Counted from the first letter of the stretch, positions 1 to 6,558 are shown. The stretch is DNA of 8,673 nucleotides from an uncultured Prevotella sp. (GCA_905234355.1 CAJOHP010000153.1:1-8673), one strand, 5' to 3'. Translations and numbers: made by a program. The notes: a model not told the origin generated them from the sequence alone.

Positions 1-19
1 ATTACTAAACAACACAGCC

Positions 20-868
20 ATGAAGTTCAGAACAGAGGTGCAGGTAGCGTCTGACGGCCTGCAGATAGAACCCTTGGAGCGCGTGCTGCTCGTAGGGTCG
101 TGCTTTGCCGACAATATGGGCAGGCGCTTTCAGCAGGAGCGGTTTCCCACGGTGTGCAATCCTTATGGCACGATGTACAACCCCGTGTCGGTGCTGCACA
201 CTGTGGAGCGCCTGTGCCGTGAGTGGGACGAAGCGGGCACGGTGCCGCCACGTGTGGTCTTTCTCACGCTGGGCACCAACCACGTGTACCGCCTGAAGTC
301 GACGGGCGAGATAGTAGACAACTGCCAGAAGCGGCCGCAGCGTCTCTTCAGCGAGGAGGAGCTGAGCGTGGAGCAGTGTGCGCTCTGGCTGCGCCGCGCC
401 GTCGGCATGCTGCAGTGCCGTCGCAGCGACGTGCAGGTGGTGCTCACCGTCAGTCCCATACGCTATCAGAAATACGGGTTCCACGGCAGTCAGCTCTCCA
501 AGGCCACGCTGCTCCTGGCAGCCCACAGCGTGGTGAGCGAGCAGGCAGCCACGCCGGCCGGCGGTGCCGCCTGCCACTACTTCCCGGCCTATGAGATAGT
601 GTGCGACGAGCTGCGCGACTACCGCTTCTATGCGCCCGACATGCTGCACCCCTCGGAGCAGGCCGTCGACTACCTGTGGGAGCGGCTCGTCGAGGCTTGC
701 TTCAGCCCGCAGGCCCGCCAGTGGCTCGACGAGTGGAGAGGGGGGCGCGAGGCACTCGCCCACAAGCCGTTCCACCCCGAGAGCCAGGACTATCAGGACT
801 TTATGGCCAAGACACGCGAGCGAGAGAAAGAACTGATGGAACGGTATCAGATGAGAAATGAGAGATGA
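20..868 (+). CDS. GSCFA-domain protein (SGNH/GDSL-hydrolase-like)
   Basis: This 282-residue protein carries the family-defining GSCFADN motif at residues 26-32, where Ser27 sits at the place of the SGNH nucleophile. It is followed by NPYGTMYNP (47-55), FLTLGTNHVY (81-90), NCQK (101-104), VLTVSPIRYQ (141-150) and SQLSKATLLLA. Near the C-terminus, DMLHPS (207-212) supplies the Asp-x-x-His pair typical of SGNH hydrolases. All blocks of the GSCFA family (PF08885) are therefore present and the catalytic set looks intact. The substrate is unknown; family members are assumed to be esterases or acyl-modifying enzymes. There is no signal peptide or membrane segment, so a cytoplasmic location is inferred. 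The ATG at 20 is the first in-frame start, but only 19 upstream bases are visible, so promoter and operon context are unknown. The last residues (MRNER) and the TGA stop are encoded by the heptamer repeat that follows, so the C-terminus may have been rewritten by that repeat. Confidence 0.9.
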   Translation: MKFRTEVQVASDGLQIEPLERVLLVGSCFADNMGRRFQQERFPTVCNPYGTMYNPVSVLHTVERLCREWDEAGTVPPRVVFLTLGTNHVYRLKSTGEIVDNCQKRPQRLFSEEELSVEQCALWLRRAVGMLQCRRSDVQVVLTVSPIRYQKYGFHGSQLSKATLLLAAHSVVSEQAATPAGGAACHYFPAYEIVCDELRDYRFYAPDMLHPSEQAVDYLWERLVEACFSPQARQWLDEWRGGREALAHKPFHPESQDYQDFMAKTREREKELMERYQMRNER

Positions 869-1156
869 GAAATGAGAAATGAGAAATGAGAAATGAGAGA
901 TGAGAGATGAGAAATATGATTAGACTGCTATAGATAGTCCGTGATTGTTTCAGATGTCGGCACGCCGTAGGGACGGGCTTTATGCCTGTCCGAAAAAACC
1001 ATGTGCGGTGTCACACCGTAGGGACGGGCTTTATGCCTGTCCGAAAAGCCCGTCCCTACAGCTGTCATCTCGCTTCCCTGCATAGCAGTCTAATCATATT
1101 TCTCATCTCTCATCTCTCATCTCTCATCTCTCATTTCTCATCTAAGAATTTCTCAT
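851..1156. repeat. Mirrored heptamer-repeat element between convergent genes
   Basis: Nine contiguous 7-base units (ATGAGAA or ATGAGAG) occupy 851-913. Six contiguous units in the opposite orientation occupy 1100-1141, with one more at 1150-1156. The inner parts form a perfect 39-base inverted repeat: 893-931 against 1082-1120, which includes the non-repetitive sequence ATATGATTAGACTGCTAT. The TGA of the GSCFA gene (866-868) and the TGA of the opposing LtaS-like gene (1153-1155) both lie inside heptamer units. Transcripts from either side could fold this into a large stem, so a bidirectional terminator is possible, although no T-run follows. Simple slippage, or insertion of a palindromic element, could explain its origin. 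Confidence 0.85.
961..1059. repeat. REP-like palindromic repeat, two direct copies and one inverted half
   Basis: Positions 961-996 and 1012-1047 are 36-base direct repeats with one mismatch. Each contains its own hairpin, GGACGGGC-TTTAT-GCCTGTCC (971-991 and 1022-1042), with one G-T wobble. A third, inverted half-copy at 1045-1059 pairs perfectly over 15 bases with 1018-1032. The array sits in the loop of the surrounding heptamer element. Its size and hairpin form resemble REP-type dispersed palindromes. No transposase gene is present in the window. Confidence 0.8.
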
Positions 1157-3111
1157 TTACCAGTGACGAGCCTGTTCTCGGTCATGCGCTCCATGTACTG
1201 CTGTATGATGGCCTTCAGCTCGCGCTCCATCTGCTGCTGCTGCGGCACGCGGCCCACGAGGTTGTGGCGCATGAGCGAGTCGGACAGGCTGTAGACGGCC
1301 CGCGTCTCTTGCCCGTCGAACTGCAGCACGTATCCGTGCTTCACATACTGGTAGGTGCCCTCCAGATAGTTCACCGCCCATGTGCTGTCGGCCGGCGTGG
1401 CGAGCAGGTCGACGCCGAAGCTCAGGTAGGGACGGTCGTAGCCCAGATGTCCCAGGAGCGTGGGCATGATGTCGGTCTGCTGGGCTATGGCGTCGCGCAT
1501 GCCGCTGCCCATCTGGCCCGAGGGGTCGACGAAGATGACGGGCGAGGCGAAGCCCCCCAGGTCGGAGCGGTAGGCGTCGAAGTTGCTCTGGTTGGTGTGG
1601 TCGCTGGTGATGGCGAAGATGGTGTTGGCATACCACGGCTGCCGGCGTGCCGCGGCAAAGAAGTGCTGCAGCGCCATGTCGGTGTAGCGTATGACCTTGT
1701 AGATGGGCATCTGCGGGTTCTCCTCCCTGAACACATCCTTATAGGGGTCGGGCACGCGGAAGGGGTGATGGCTCGAGAGGGTGAAGAGGGCGGTCATAAA
1801 CGGCTCGTGCATGTCGCTCATCTTCTGGCAGAAGTACTGCATGAAGGGCTCGTCGCTGATGCCCCACCATCCGTCGAAGTCGCTGTCGCCGCCTGTGCGC
1901 GGGTCGGCGGCGTAGTCTTCGCGGCCGTAGTAGTGCTGGAACTTGGTGGCGCGGGCAAAGGCCATGAAGCCCATGGAGCCGCGCTCGGCACCGTGGAAGA
2001 AGGCCGTCTGGTAGCCCTTCTGCCCGAGGCAGTCGGCCAGGCCCGACACGTCGTTGACCGAGTAGGGCGAGAGGAAGAACGGCTCCACAAACATGGGTAT
2101 GCCTGAGAGTATGCTGGGCATGCCGTCGATGGACTTGCGTCCGTTGCAGTAGCTGTAGCGGAAGGTGAGTGCGCCGCCGCGCTCGATGAGCGAGTCGGTG
2201 AAGGGCGTGAATCCCTGGTAGCCCTGCGAGGCGAGGTGGCGGTTGTAGGCGCCGATGTACTCGCGACCGAAGCTCTCGATGATGATGACCACCACGTTCT
2301 TCTTGCGGAAGGGGTGCGAGGGCACGGGGCGGTGCACAGGGTCGTAGACGCGCTCGAGCTCCTCACGACTGCTGTAGTAGGCCACCACCTCGAAGTTGTT
2401 CTTGCCTATGGTGCGTATGAGCGCGAAGGGCGTGTTGAGCACCAGTGCCGCCTCGGTGGGGTGGTCGCAGTAGTTGTTGGCATTCGAGATGGTGATGGGC
2501 CTGATGTCGCGTGTCCATCCGCCGCGCATGCCTGCCACGCAGAAGGGCACGAAGGCCAGCAGCGTGACCATGCGCACCGTGGGGAAGAGCCATCGGCGAC
2601 GCTCGTCGGCCTGGCCGTTGGGCTCGCGGTAGAGACGCCACAGGGCCCAGCCCACGAGGGCAGCCAGGAGGAAGAAGTACCAGTGGCTGAGGGCCTCGGT
2701 GAGGAAGATGCCGCCCAGGTTGCCCTCGTGCTGAAACTCCTGGAAGATGGTGGTGGTGGTGCGCCGCATGCTGTAGCGGAAGTAGACGGCGTCGCACAGG
2801 CCAGCGGTCAGCGCCACGACGTTGACCCCCACAAACAGCGCCCGACACACGCGGCTGTAGACGGCCGAAGGCCTCACGGGCACGGGCAGCAGCACCAGCA
2901 GCACCCAGAGGGCGTTGGTGTAGAGGATGGCCGTCGTATCGAACACCACGCCGCCACGCAGCAGCTCGGCGAAGTGGCTCCAAGCTATGTCGCTATAGAG
3001 CGCGTGATTCTCTATGTAGAAGGCCATGCGGGCCACGAAGTAGACCACGTAGGCCAGGCCCAGGTCGAGGAGCATGGCACACAGGGGCCACAGCAGTCGG
3101 AGATGCTTCAT
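1153..3111 (-). CDS. LtaS-like membrane phosphotransferase (sulfatase fold)
   Basis: This is a 652-residue inner-membrane protein counted from the ATG at 3111. Five hydrophobic segments (about residues 4-28, 61-78, 90-111, 143-160 and 178-195) precede a periplasmic sulfatase/LTA-synthase domain (PF00884). The metal ligand and nucleophile motifs are visible: VVVIIIESFG with Glu279, NGRKSIDGMPS with Ser327 where Gram-positive LtaS has a threonine, SSHHP with His448/449, and ITSDHT with Asp504 and His505. The fold and active site are those of enzymes that move phosphoglycerol or phosphoethanolamine from a phospholipid onto a glycan or lipid; the acceptor cannot be read from sequence. A GTG two codons upstream (3117) is an alternative start, but the ATG gives a normal leader behind the TACCTTTG box. 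The gene is divergent from another sulfatase-fold membrane gene, and the shared spacer suggests co-regulation. Its stop codon lies inside a heptamer repeat. Codon use is strongly GC-rich. Confidence 0.88.
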   Translation of the reverse strand: MKHLRLLWPLCAMLLDLGLAYVVYFVARMAFYIENHALYSDIAWSHFAELLRGGVVFDTTAILYTNALWVLLVLLPVPVRPSAVYSRVCRALFVGVNVVALTAGLCDAVYFRYSMRRTTTTIFQEFQHEGNLGGIFLTEALSHWYFFLLAALVGWALWRLYREPNGQADERRRWLFPTVRMVTLLAFVPFCVAGMRGGWTRDIRPITISNANNYCDHPTEAALVLNTPFALIRTIGKNNFEVVAYYSSREELERVYDPVHRPVPSHPFRKKNVVVIIIESFGREYIGAYNRHLASQGYQGFTPFTDSLIERGGALTFRYSYCNGRKSIDGMPSILSGIPMFVEPFFLSPYSVNDVSGLADCLGQKGYQTAFFHGAERGSMGFMAFARATKFQHYYGREDYAADPRTGGDSDFDGWWGISDEPFMQYFCQKMSDMHEPFMTALFTLSSHHPFRVPDPYKDVFREENPQMPIYKVIRYTDMALQHFFAAARRQPWYANTIFAITSDHTNQSNFDAYRSDLGGFASPVIFVDPSGQMGSGMRDAIAQQTDIMPTLLGHLGYDRPYLSFGVDLLATPADSTWAVNYLEGTYQYVKHGYVLQFDGQETRAVYSLSDSLMRHNLVGRVPQQQQMERELKAIIQQYMERMTENRLVTGK

Positions 3112-3139
3112 AATCACTGAACGATGCTTAATTCGAGTG

Positions 3140-3147
3140 CAAAGGTA
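3140..3147 (-). promoter_or_regulatory. Putative -7 box for the LtaS-like gene
   Basis: On the minus strand this reads TACCTTTG, an exact match to the Bacteroidetes -7 consensus TAnnTTTG. It lies 28 bases ahead of the ATG at 3111, which predicts a leader of roughly 20-25 bases. No clear TTTG is present at the usual -33 distance. Where that element is expected, the sequence is instead occupied by the central palindrome. Confidence 0.6.
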
Positions 3148-3150
3148 CTA

Positions 3151-3189
3151 AATAATTCATAATGCGCCACGCATTATTCACAATTATTT
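3151..3189. promoter_or_regulatory. Candidate shared operator (palindrome between divergent promoters)
   Basis: A perfect inverted repeat, ATAATGCG-CCA-CGCATTAT, occupies 3159-3177. It is flanked by an outer pair, AATAATT (3151-3157) and AATTATT (3183-3189). Its centre (3168) is within about two bases of the midpoint between the two TACCTTTG boxes at 3140-3147 and 3192-3199, so it covers the -33 region of both promoters. This is the geometry expected for a dimeric regulator controlling both genes. The regulator is not encoded in the window. Confidence 0.5.
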
Positions 3190-3191
3190 CC

Positions 3192-3199
3192 TACCTTTG
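3192..3199 (+). promoter_or_regulatory. Putative -7 box for the YejM-like gene
   Basis: TACCTTTG on the plus strand matches the Bacteroidetes TAnnTTTG consensus exactly and ends only four bases before the ATG at 3204. If it is used, transcription would begin at or within a few bases of the start codon, giving a leaderless or nearly leaderless mRNA. It also argues against translation from the in-frame ATG at 3162, which lies upstream of this box. No good -33 TTTG is visible. Confidence 0.55.
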
Positions 3200-3203
3200 C
3201 AGC

Positions 3204-5045
3204 ATGAAACGACTCAAGCAAGGCTTTATCTACTACGTGCTGTCGGTGCTCCTCGTGGGCCTGCTGCTCATGTGCTACATGGTGGGCGACGCCGTGGCGC
3301 CGTCGATGGACGCCCTGGGGTGGCTCTTCTTCCTCACCTCGTGCGTGGGCCACGCCGCAGTGGTGCTGCTCGTGCCGCTGCTGCTGGGCTATGTGCCGTG
3401 GCAGCTGCTGGGCTGGCACCGCGTGGCTGCCGCGCTCTTCGTCGCGGCGGTGAGCCTCACGACGATGGCGGCCTTTGTCAACATGCAGGTCTACCGCATC
3501 TACCGCTTCCACATCAACGGCTTCATCCTCAACATGCTCACAGGCCCCGGCGCCCGTGACATCTTCGACTTCTCCGTGCAGCTCTACCTCACCGAGGCGG
3601 CCATCGCCCTGGCCATCGCCGGTGTGTGTGTGGCGCTGTGGTGGCTGGCCGGCCGCCTGTCGCAGCGCTGGGGGCGCCGCCAGCTGTGGCTGAGCGCCGC
3701 ACTGCCGGCCCTGCTGCTCGCGGTGGCCAACGCGTGCTACGTCTACGGCTCGTTTGTCGTCAAGCCGTCGGTGATGAAGAGCGCACAGCTCGTGCCCTAC
3801 TACTTCCCCCTCTCGGCCAGCAGCTTCATGCAGGACGTGCTGGGCATGGAGCGCCACGTGCCCGACCTGGGCGAGGGCGAGGCGGGCGGAGAGCTGCTCT
3901 ACCCGCTGCGACCACTCGTGGTCGACACGGCGGCGGCACGCCGGCCCAACATCGTGATGATACTCATCGACTCCTGGAGCCGGCGCTCGCTCACACAGGA
4001 GTGCATGCCCCACCTGTGGCAGCTGGCACACGAAGAGCAGTGGTATCAGAACCACGTGAGCTGCGGCAACGGCACGTCCTTCTCCGTCTTCGGCATGTTC
4101 ACCGGACTGCAGCCATACTACTGGACCACCTTTCAGTCGGACCGCGTCAGCCCACTGCTCGTCGACGAGCTGCTGCGCCAGGGCTACGACTTCCGCGCCT
4201 ACCCCAGCGCGTCGCTGCTCGACCCGCCCTTCAGCCGCATGCTCTTCCAGCGGGTGCCACACCTCAGGGTAAGCACACCCGGCGAGACGGCCTATGAGCG
4301 CGACCTGAAAATCAAGGACGACCTGCTCGCCGACCTGCCACGGCTGAAGGCACAGCAGAGGCCCTTCTTCGCCTTCATCTTCTTCGACCTGCTCCATGCC
4401 TACAGCCTGCCGCGAGAGCTGCTCAACCGGTTTCAGCCGTCGTGGGAGTATGGCGACTTTGCACGACTGCACAACGACATGGACCCCACGCCCTTCTGGA
4501 ACCTCTACCGCAACTCGGCCTATCAGACTGACGCCATGATAAACGAGCTCATCGAGCGCATGAAGGCGCTGGGCCTCTACGACAGCACCCTGCTCTTCAT
4601 CACCGGCGACCATGCACAGGAGTACAACGAGAACCACAAGAACTACTGGGGCCACAACGGCAACTTCTCGCAATACCAGATAGGCGTGCCCCTCATCGTG
4701 CACTACCCCGACACGGCGCTGCAGCACCCCGCCCGCCACACCTACCGCACCACCCACTACGACTTTGTGCCCACGCTCATGCACGACTACCTGGGCGTGC
4801 AGAACGCGCCCTCCGACTACTGCTGCGGCCGCCTGCTGAGCGACACCACTCCACGCCTGTGGCACTTCGTGGGCAACGAGCTGCGCTATGCCTTCCTCGT
4901 CGAGGGCGACACCATACTCACCAAGGAGGGCGCAGGATATATAGACGTGACCGACGCACAGCTCAACCCCGTGACCGGCTATCAGGTCAGTCCGCGCCAG
5001 TTCAACGAGGCCATGAGGCAGCTCAACCGCTTCTACAGGAAGTAG
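3204..5045 (+). CDS. YejM/PbgA-like inner-membrane protein (DUF3413 plus sulfatase fold)
   Basis: This is a 613-residue protein counted from the ATG at 3204. Five hydrophobic segments (about residues 7-28, 40-62, 71-95, 128-150 and 160-182) form the DUF3413-type membrane part, followed by a sulfatase-fold periplasmic domain from about residue 248. The domain opens with PNIVMILIDSWSRRSL (Asp256), then CMPHLWQLA, the SCGNGTSFSVFGMFTGL block with Thr291 at the nucleophile position, FDLLHAYS (His398), ITGDH (Asp469, His470) and WGHNGNFSQYQIGVPLIVHYP (His484). Motif order and overall length fit E. coli YejM (586 residues), which adjusts lipopolysaccharide synthesis by sensing lipid A and controlling LpxC turnover. 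That role in this organism is an inference. All candidate metal or nucleophile positions are filled, so catalysis is not excluded. The upstream in-frame ATG at 3162 would add 14 residues but begins inside the palindrome and ahead of the -7 box, so it was not chosen. The gene is very GC-rich and divergent from an LtaS-like gene. Confidence 0.86.
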   Translation: MKRLKQGFIYYVLSVLLVGLLLMCYMVGDAVAPSMDALGWLFFLTSCVGHAAVVLLVPLLLGYVPWQLLGWHRVAAALFVAAVSLTTMAAFVNMQVYRIYRFHINGFILNMLTGPGARDIFDFSVQLYLTEAAIALAIAGVCVALWWLAGRLSQRWGRRQLWLSAALPALLLAVANACYVYGSFVVKPSVMKSAQLVPYYFPLSASSFMQDVLGMERHVPDLGEGEAGGELLYPLRPLVVDTAAARRPNIVMILIDSWSRRSLTQECMPHLWQLAHEEQWYQNHVSCGNGTSFSVFGMFTGLQPYYWTTFQSDRVSPLLVDELLRQGYDFRAYPSASLLDPPFSRMLFQRVPHLRVSTPGETAYERDLKIKDDLLADLPRLKAQQRPFFAFIFFDLLHAYSLPRELLNRFQPSWEYGDFARLHNDMDPTPFWNLYRNSAYQTDAMINELIERMKALGLYDSTLLFITGDHAQEYNENHKNYWGHNGNFSQYQIGVPLIVHYPDTALQHPARHTYRTTHYDFVPTLMHDYLGVQNAPSDYCCGRLLSDTTPRLWHFVGNELRYAFLVEGDTILTKEGAGYIDVTDAQLNPVTGYQVSPRQFNEAMRQLNRFYRK

Positions 5046-5094
5046 TGGATTAGAAGTGTAAAAAGCGCTAAAAGCTTAGTAATCAGCATAATAA

Positions 5095-5170
5095 TTCTCC
5101 CAAGTATTTTCGTCGTTTTGGGAGAAAATCTCCGGACGCTCCGGAGAAGTTCTCCCAAGCATCCGGAGAA
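5095..5170 (+). terminator. Three-hairpin array downstream of the YejM-like gene
   Basis: Three adjacent hairpins begin 50 bases after the stop codon. The first is TTCTCCCAA (5095-5103) with TTGGGAGAA (5118-5126). The second is TCTCCGGA (5129-5136) with TCCGGAGA (5140-5147) around CGC. The third is TTCTCC (5150-5155) with GGAGAA (5165-5170). The third repeats the left arm of the first and the right arm of the second, so alternative pairings are possible. The position suggests transcript end protection or termination, but there is no strong T-run. It may equally be a dispersed palindromic repeat. Confidence 0.5.
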
Positions 5171-5260
5171 AATATCGAAATGTGTGGTTGCAGGAAAATA
5201 TTCCCGAAGTCAGGAAAAACATTACGTACTATGCATGCCTGTTGTTAAAACATATAACTA

Positions 5261-5351
5261 AGTCCACTTGAAAAAGTCGGCATTACGACAAACCAGTAGC
5301 GAAACAGGCCGCATGGCACTCGAACGTGTGAGCGACTTTTTCAAGTGGACT
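5261..5351. mobile_element. MITE-like element, copy 1 (complete)
   Basis: This 91-base element has perfect 19-base terminal inverted repeats, AGTCCACTTGAAAAAGTCG at 5261-5279 and its complement at 5333-5351. It has no coding capacity. Its first 61 bases recur at 8578-8638 with four mismatches, which shows that it is a dispersed repeat rather than a local hairpin. No obvious target-site duplication was found at the ends. Transcribed in either direction it would form a strong hairpin. Confidence 0.7.
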
Positions 5352-5389
5352 CATGATTCAAGTTTCCCATCTTTTTTATCACGAATTAG

Positions 5390-5523
5390 CGAATTAGAGA
5401 ATTTCTCATACCATTGAATTAAAAAGAATTAGAGAAGAAAATGGCAAGCCATTTTTGCTTCTCCCGTGGTATTCACGCCCCTTGTGGGTGCAATTCATAA
5501 AAATTCTCTCCTTCTCTAATTCG
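5390..5523. repeat. Fold-back (nested inverted repeat) element
   Basis: The outer arms CGAATTAGAGAA (5390-5401) and TTCTCTAATTCG (5512-5523) are perfect complements. GAATTAGAGAAG occurs again at 5426-5437 in direct orientation. Inside, 5432-5445 pairs with 5448-5463 as a 14-base stem with a two-base TG bulge and a two-base loop, centred on ATGGCAAGCCAT. No reading frame is supported here. It is probably a dispersed non-coding palindromic repeat; no second copy lies in the window. Confidence 0.55.
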
Positions 5524-5663
5524 GGATAAATAAAGACTCATAGAATGTTTACGAGGGTGAGAACATATAATCGCCCATATAAACAATATAGTTTCAATGG
5601 CAGATTTGTGGTCGATTCATGGAGATTAGTGGTACTCCCCTCACCTTAATGAAGAATATACAG
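5524..5663. other. Non-coding spacer, nothing recognised
   Basis: No credible reading frame, RNA gene or repeat was found in this AT-rich stretch between the fold-back element and the C-rich hairpin repeat. Confidence 0.5.
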
Positions 5664-5706
5664 CCCCCCCGACCCCTACCTTGTAGCGGAGGGGTCGGGG
5701 GTGGGG
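5664..5706. repeat. C-rich/G-rich hairpin repeat, copy 1
   Basis: A run of seven C bases opens a long stem. Positions 5666-5677 pair with 5690-5701 over 12 bases, then a bulged A (5678), then two more pairs around the loop TTGTAGC. The right half continues to 5706 with tracts GGGG-T-CGGGG-GTGGGG and could form a G-quadruplex on the plus strand. Positions 5673-5706 are nearly identical to 8638-8671. This kind of sequence is common as a dispersed intergenic repeat in Bacteroidetes genomes (general recollection, not searched). Confidence 0.65.
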
Positions 5707-5789
5707 CTGGACTCGGCTTTACCGCTTGGCTCGCAAGAACATCAAAAAACTGGATACTACACACTGGACAGCCTACTTTATAAACACAG

Positions 5790-5838
5790 CGAAGGCGGGT
5801 AGCCAAGTCCAACGGATGTCGGTGCAGCCCCGCCCTCG
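5790..5838. other. GC-rich hairpin in non-coding DNA
   Basis: GGCGGG (5794-5799) pairs with CCCGCC (5829-5834), extended by three more pairs after one mismatch. On the plus strand the stem is followed by GTTTTAG, so it could act as a weak terminator for plus-strand readthrough. The rest of 5707-5850 shows nothing recognisable. Confidence 0.3.
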
Positions 5839-5852
5839 TTTTAGAAACAGCA

Positions 5853-5869
5853 AGTCACAGGCTGTGACT
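5853..5869 (-). terminator. Hairpin after the CsgG operon
   Basis: AGTCACAG (5853-5860) and CTGTGACT (5862-5869) are perfect complements around a single base. In RNA this would form about six pairs with a five-base loop. It lies 12 bases beyond the last stop codon of the minus-strand operon. There is no T-run, so it may only protect the 3' end of the transcript. Confidence 0.4.
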
Positions 5870-5880
5870 AAAGCACTATT

Positions 5881-6558
5881 TCATCTCACTGTGCCTCTAA
5901 TATAGCTCTTCCCAGCTGGCGCTTTCTGGTCCTGGTCGTACATCTTTCCGTATTTGCCCTCAGGCATGTCACTCAGGACATACACTGTACACATCCTACC
6001 TGCAACAACTTTATCTGTGGCTGCAGTAGCGATTGCTGTTGCCGCTAAGTCAACCAAGGCCCCAAATAGCCCTCCACTGCCAGTACGTACACTGGTGTCA
6101 ACACTTATCAAACCTTCACGTTTGTATAGGGTTTCTCCTGTCTTTGTAGAACGTAGGATATATTCTACTCCAGCAGTCAATTTTCCACCTACCTTGTTTC
6201 TATTCCAAGATTTGATAATAGTAAACATAGCTGCATCAGCTCCAAGAACATTGCGGAACTGGGAAAGGTCTGCCTCGATGAACTGCTCTGCATCGTAGGC
6301 ACTTTCAGACTGAAACATCTCCATCGTCAACATAGGAGAATAGACATAATAGCCCTTCTCACACAGAGGAGCATAAAGAGTAGTATAAAAATAATCCTTA
6401 GCTTCGACAAAGTTTGTCCGATTGATAGGGGGCATCACTGCAATTGTCAGTGGCTTTTCTTCATACATCTTAGGATATTGCTCAAGACGAGTAATTTGCT
6501 TTGTGGCGCATGATGATATAAACAATGCCACCAGAGCAAGAATAACGTATTTTTTCAT
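5881..6558 (-). CDS. DUF799 / GNA1162-family lipoprotein
   Basis: This is a 225-residue predicted lipoprotein. A short hydrophobic signal ends in the lipobox FISSC with the acylated cysteine at residue 17. The mature part contains the family block AVMPPINRTNFVEAKDYFY (40-58) followed by TTLYAPLCEKGYYVYSP (59-75), which matches DUF799, the family of the meningococcal antigen GNA1162. A Gly/Ala-rich stretch, LFGALVDLAATAIATAATD (164-182), looks like an amphipathic or packing helix. Residues after the cysteine (ATKQ) lack the acidic run used for surface export in Bacteroidetes, so a periplasm-facing anchor is inferred. The ATG overlaps the upstream stop as ATGA (6555-6558), indicating translational coupling. 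It is the last gene of the operon, in the usual DUF4810-DUF799 order. The biochemical role is unknown; the family is thought to work with a CsgG-like partner in outer-membrane transport or assembly. Confidence 0.87.
   Translation of the reverse strand: MKKYVILALVALFISSCATKQITRLEQYPKMYEEKPLTIAVMPPINRTNFVEAKDYFYTTLYAPLCEKGYYVYSPMLTMEMFQSESAYDAEQFIEADLSQFRNVLGADAAMFTIIKSWNRNKVGGKLTAGVEYILRSTKTGETLYKREGLISVDTSVRTGSGGLFGALVDLAATAIATAATDKVVAGRMCTVYVLSDMPEGKYGKMYDQDQKAPAGKSYIRGTVR

Noticed and set aside
851..913. Possible CRISPR array
   Set aside because: The units are seven bases long, contiguous and without spacers.
982..2106. Plus-strand reading frame of 374 codons
   Set aside because: It lies antisense to the LtaS-like gene, starts inside the repeat element, and encodes a Val/His/Gly-rich sequence with no motif. 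It is a by-product of high GC.
3112..3117. GTG start for the LtaS-like gene
   Set aside because: An ATG follows two codons later and is preferred. The difference is only two residues, so the GTG is not excluded.
3162..3203. Upstream in-frame start for the YejM-like gene
   Set aside because: It would place the start codon inside the central palindrome and ahead of the TACCTTTG box. The ATG at 3204 gives a typical short basic N-terminus before the first membrane segment.
3174..4865. Minus-strand reading frame of 563 codons
   Set aside because: It is antisense to the YejM-like gene, which has clear membrane segments and sulfatase motifs. The antisense product is His/Val/Gln-rich without any domain.
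5594..5812. Minus-strand reading frame of 72 codons
   Set aside because: It runs straight through the C-rich hairpin repeat, giving a Pro/Gly-rich low-complexity stretch, and shows no family motif.
5790..5838. Possible tRNA, because GGCGGGTAGCCAAGTCC resembles the start of some tRNAs
   Set aside because: No anticodon or T-arm can be built and the span is too short. It is only a hairpin.
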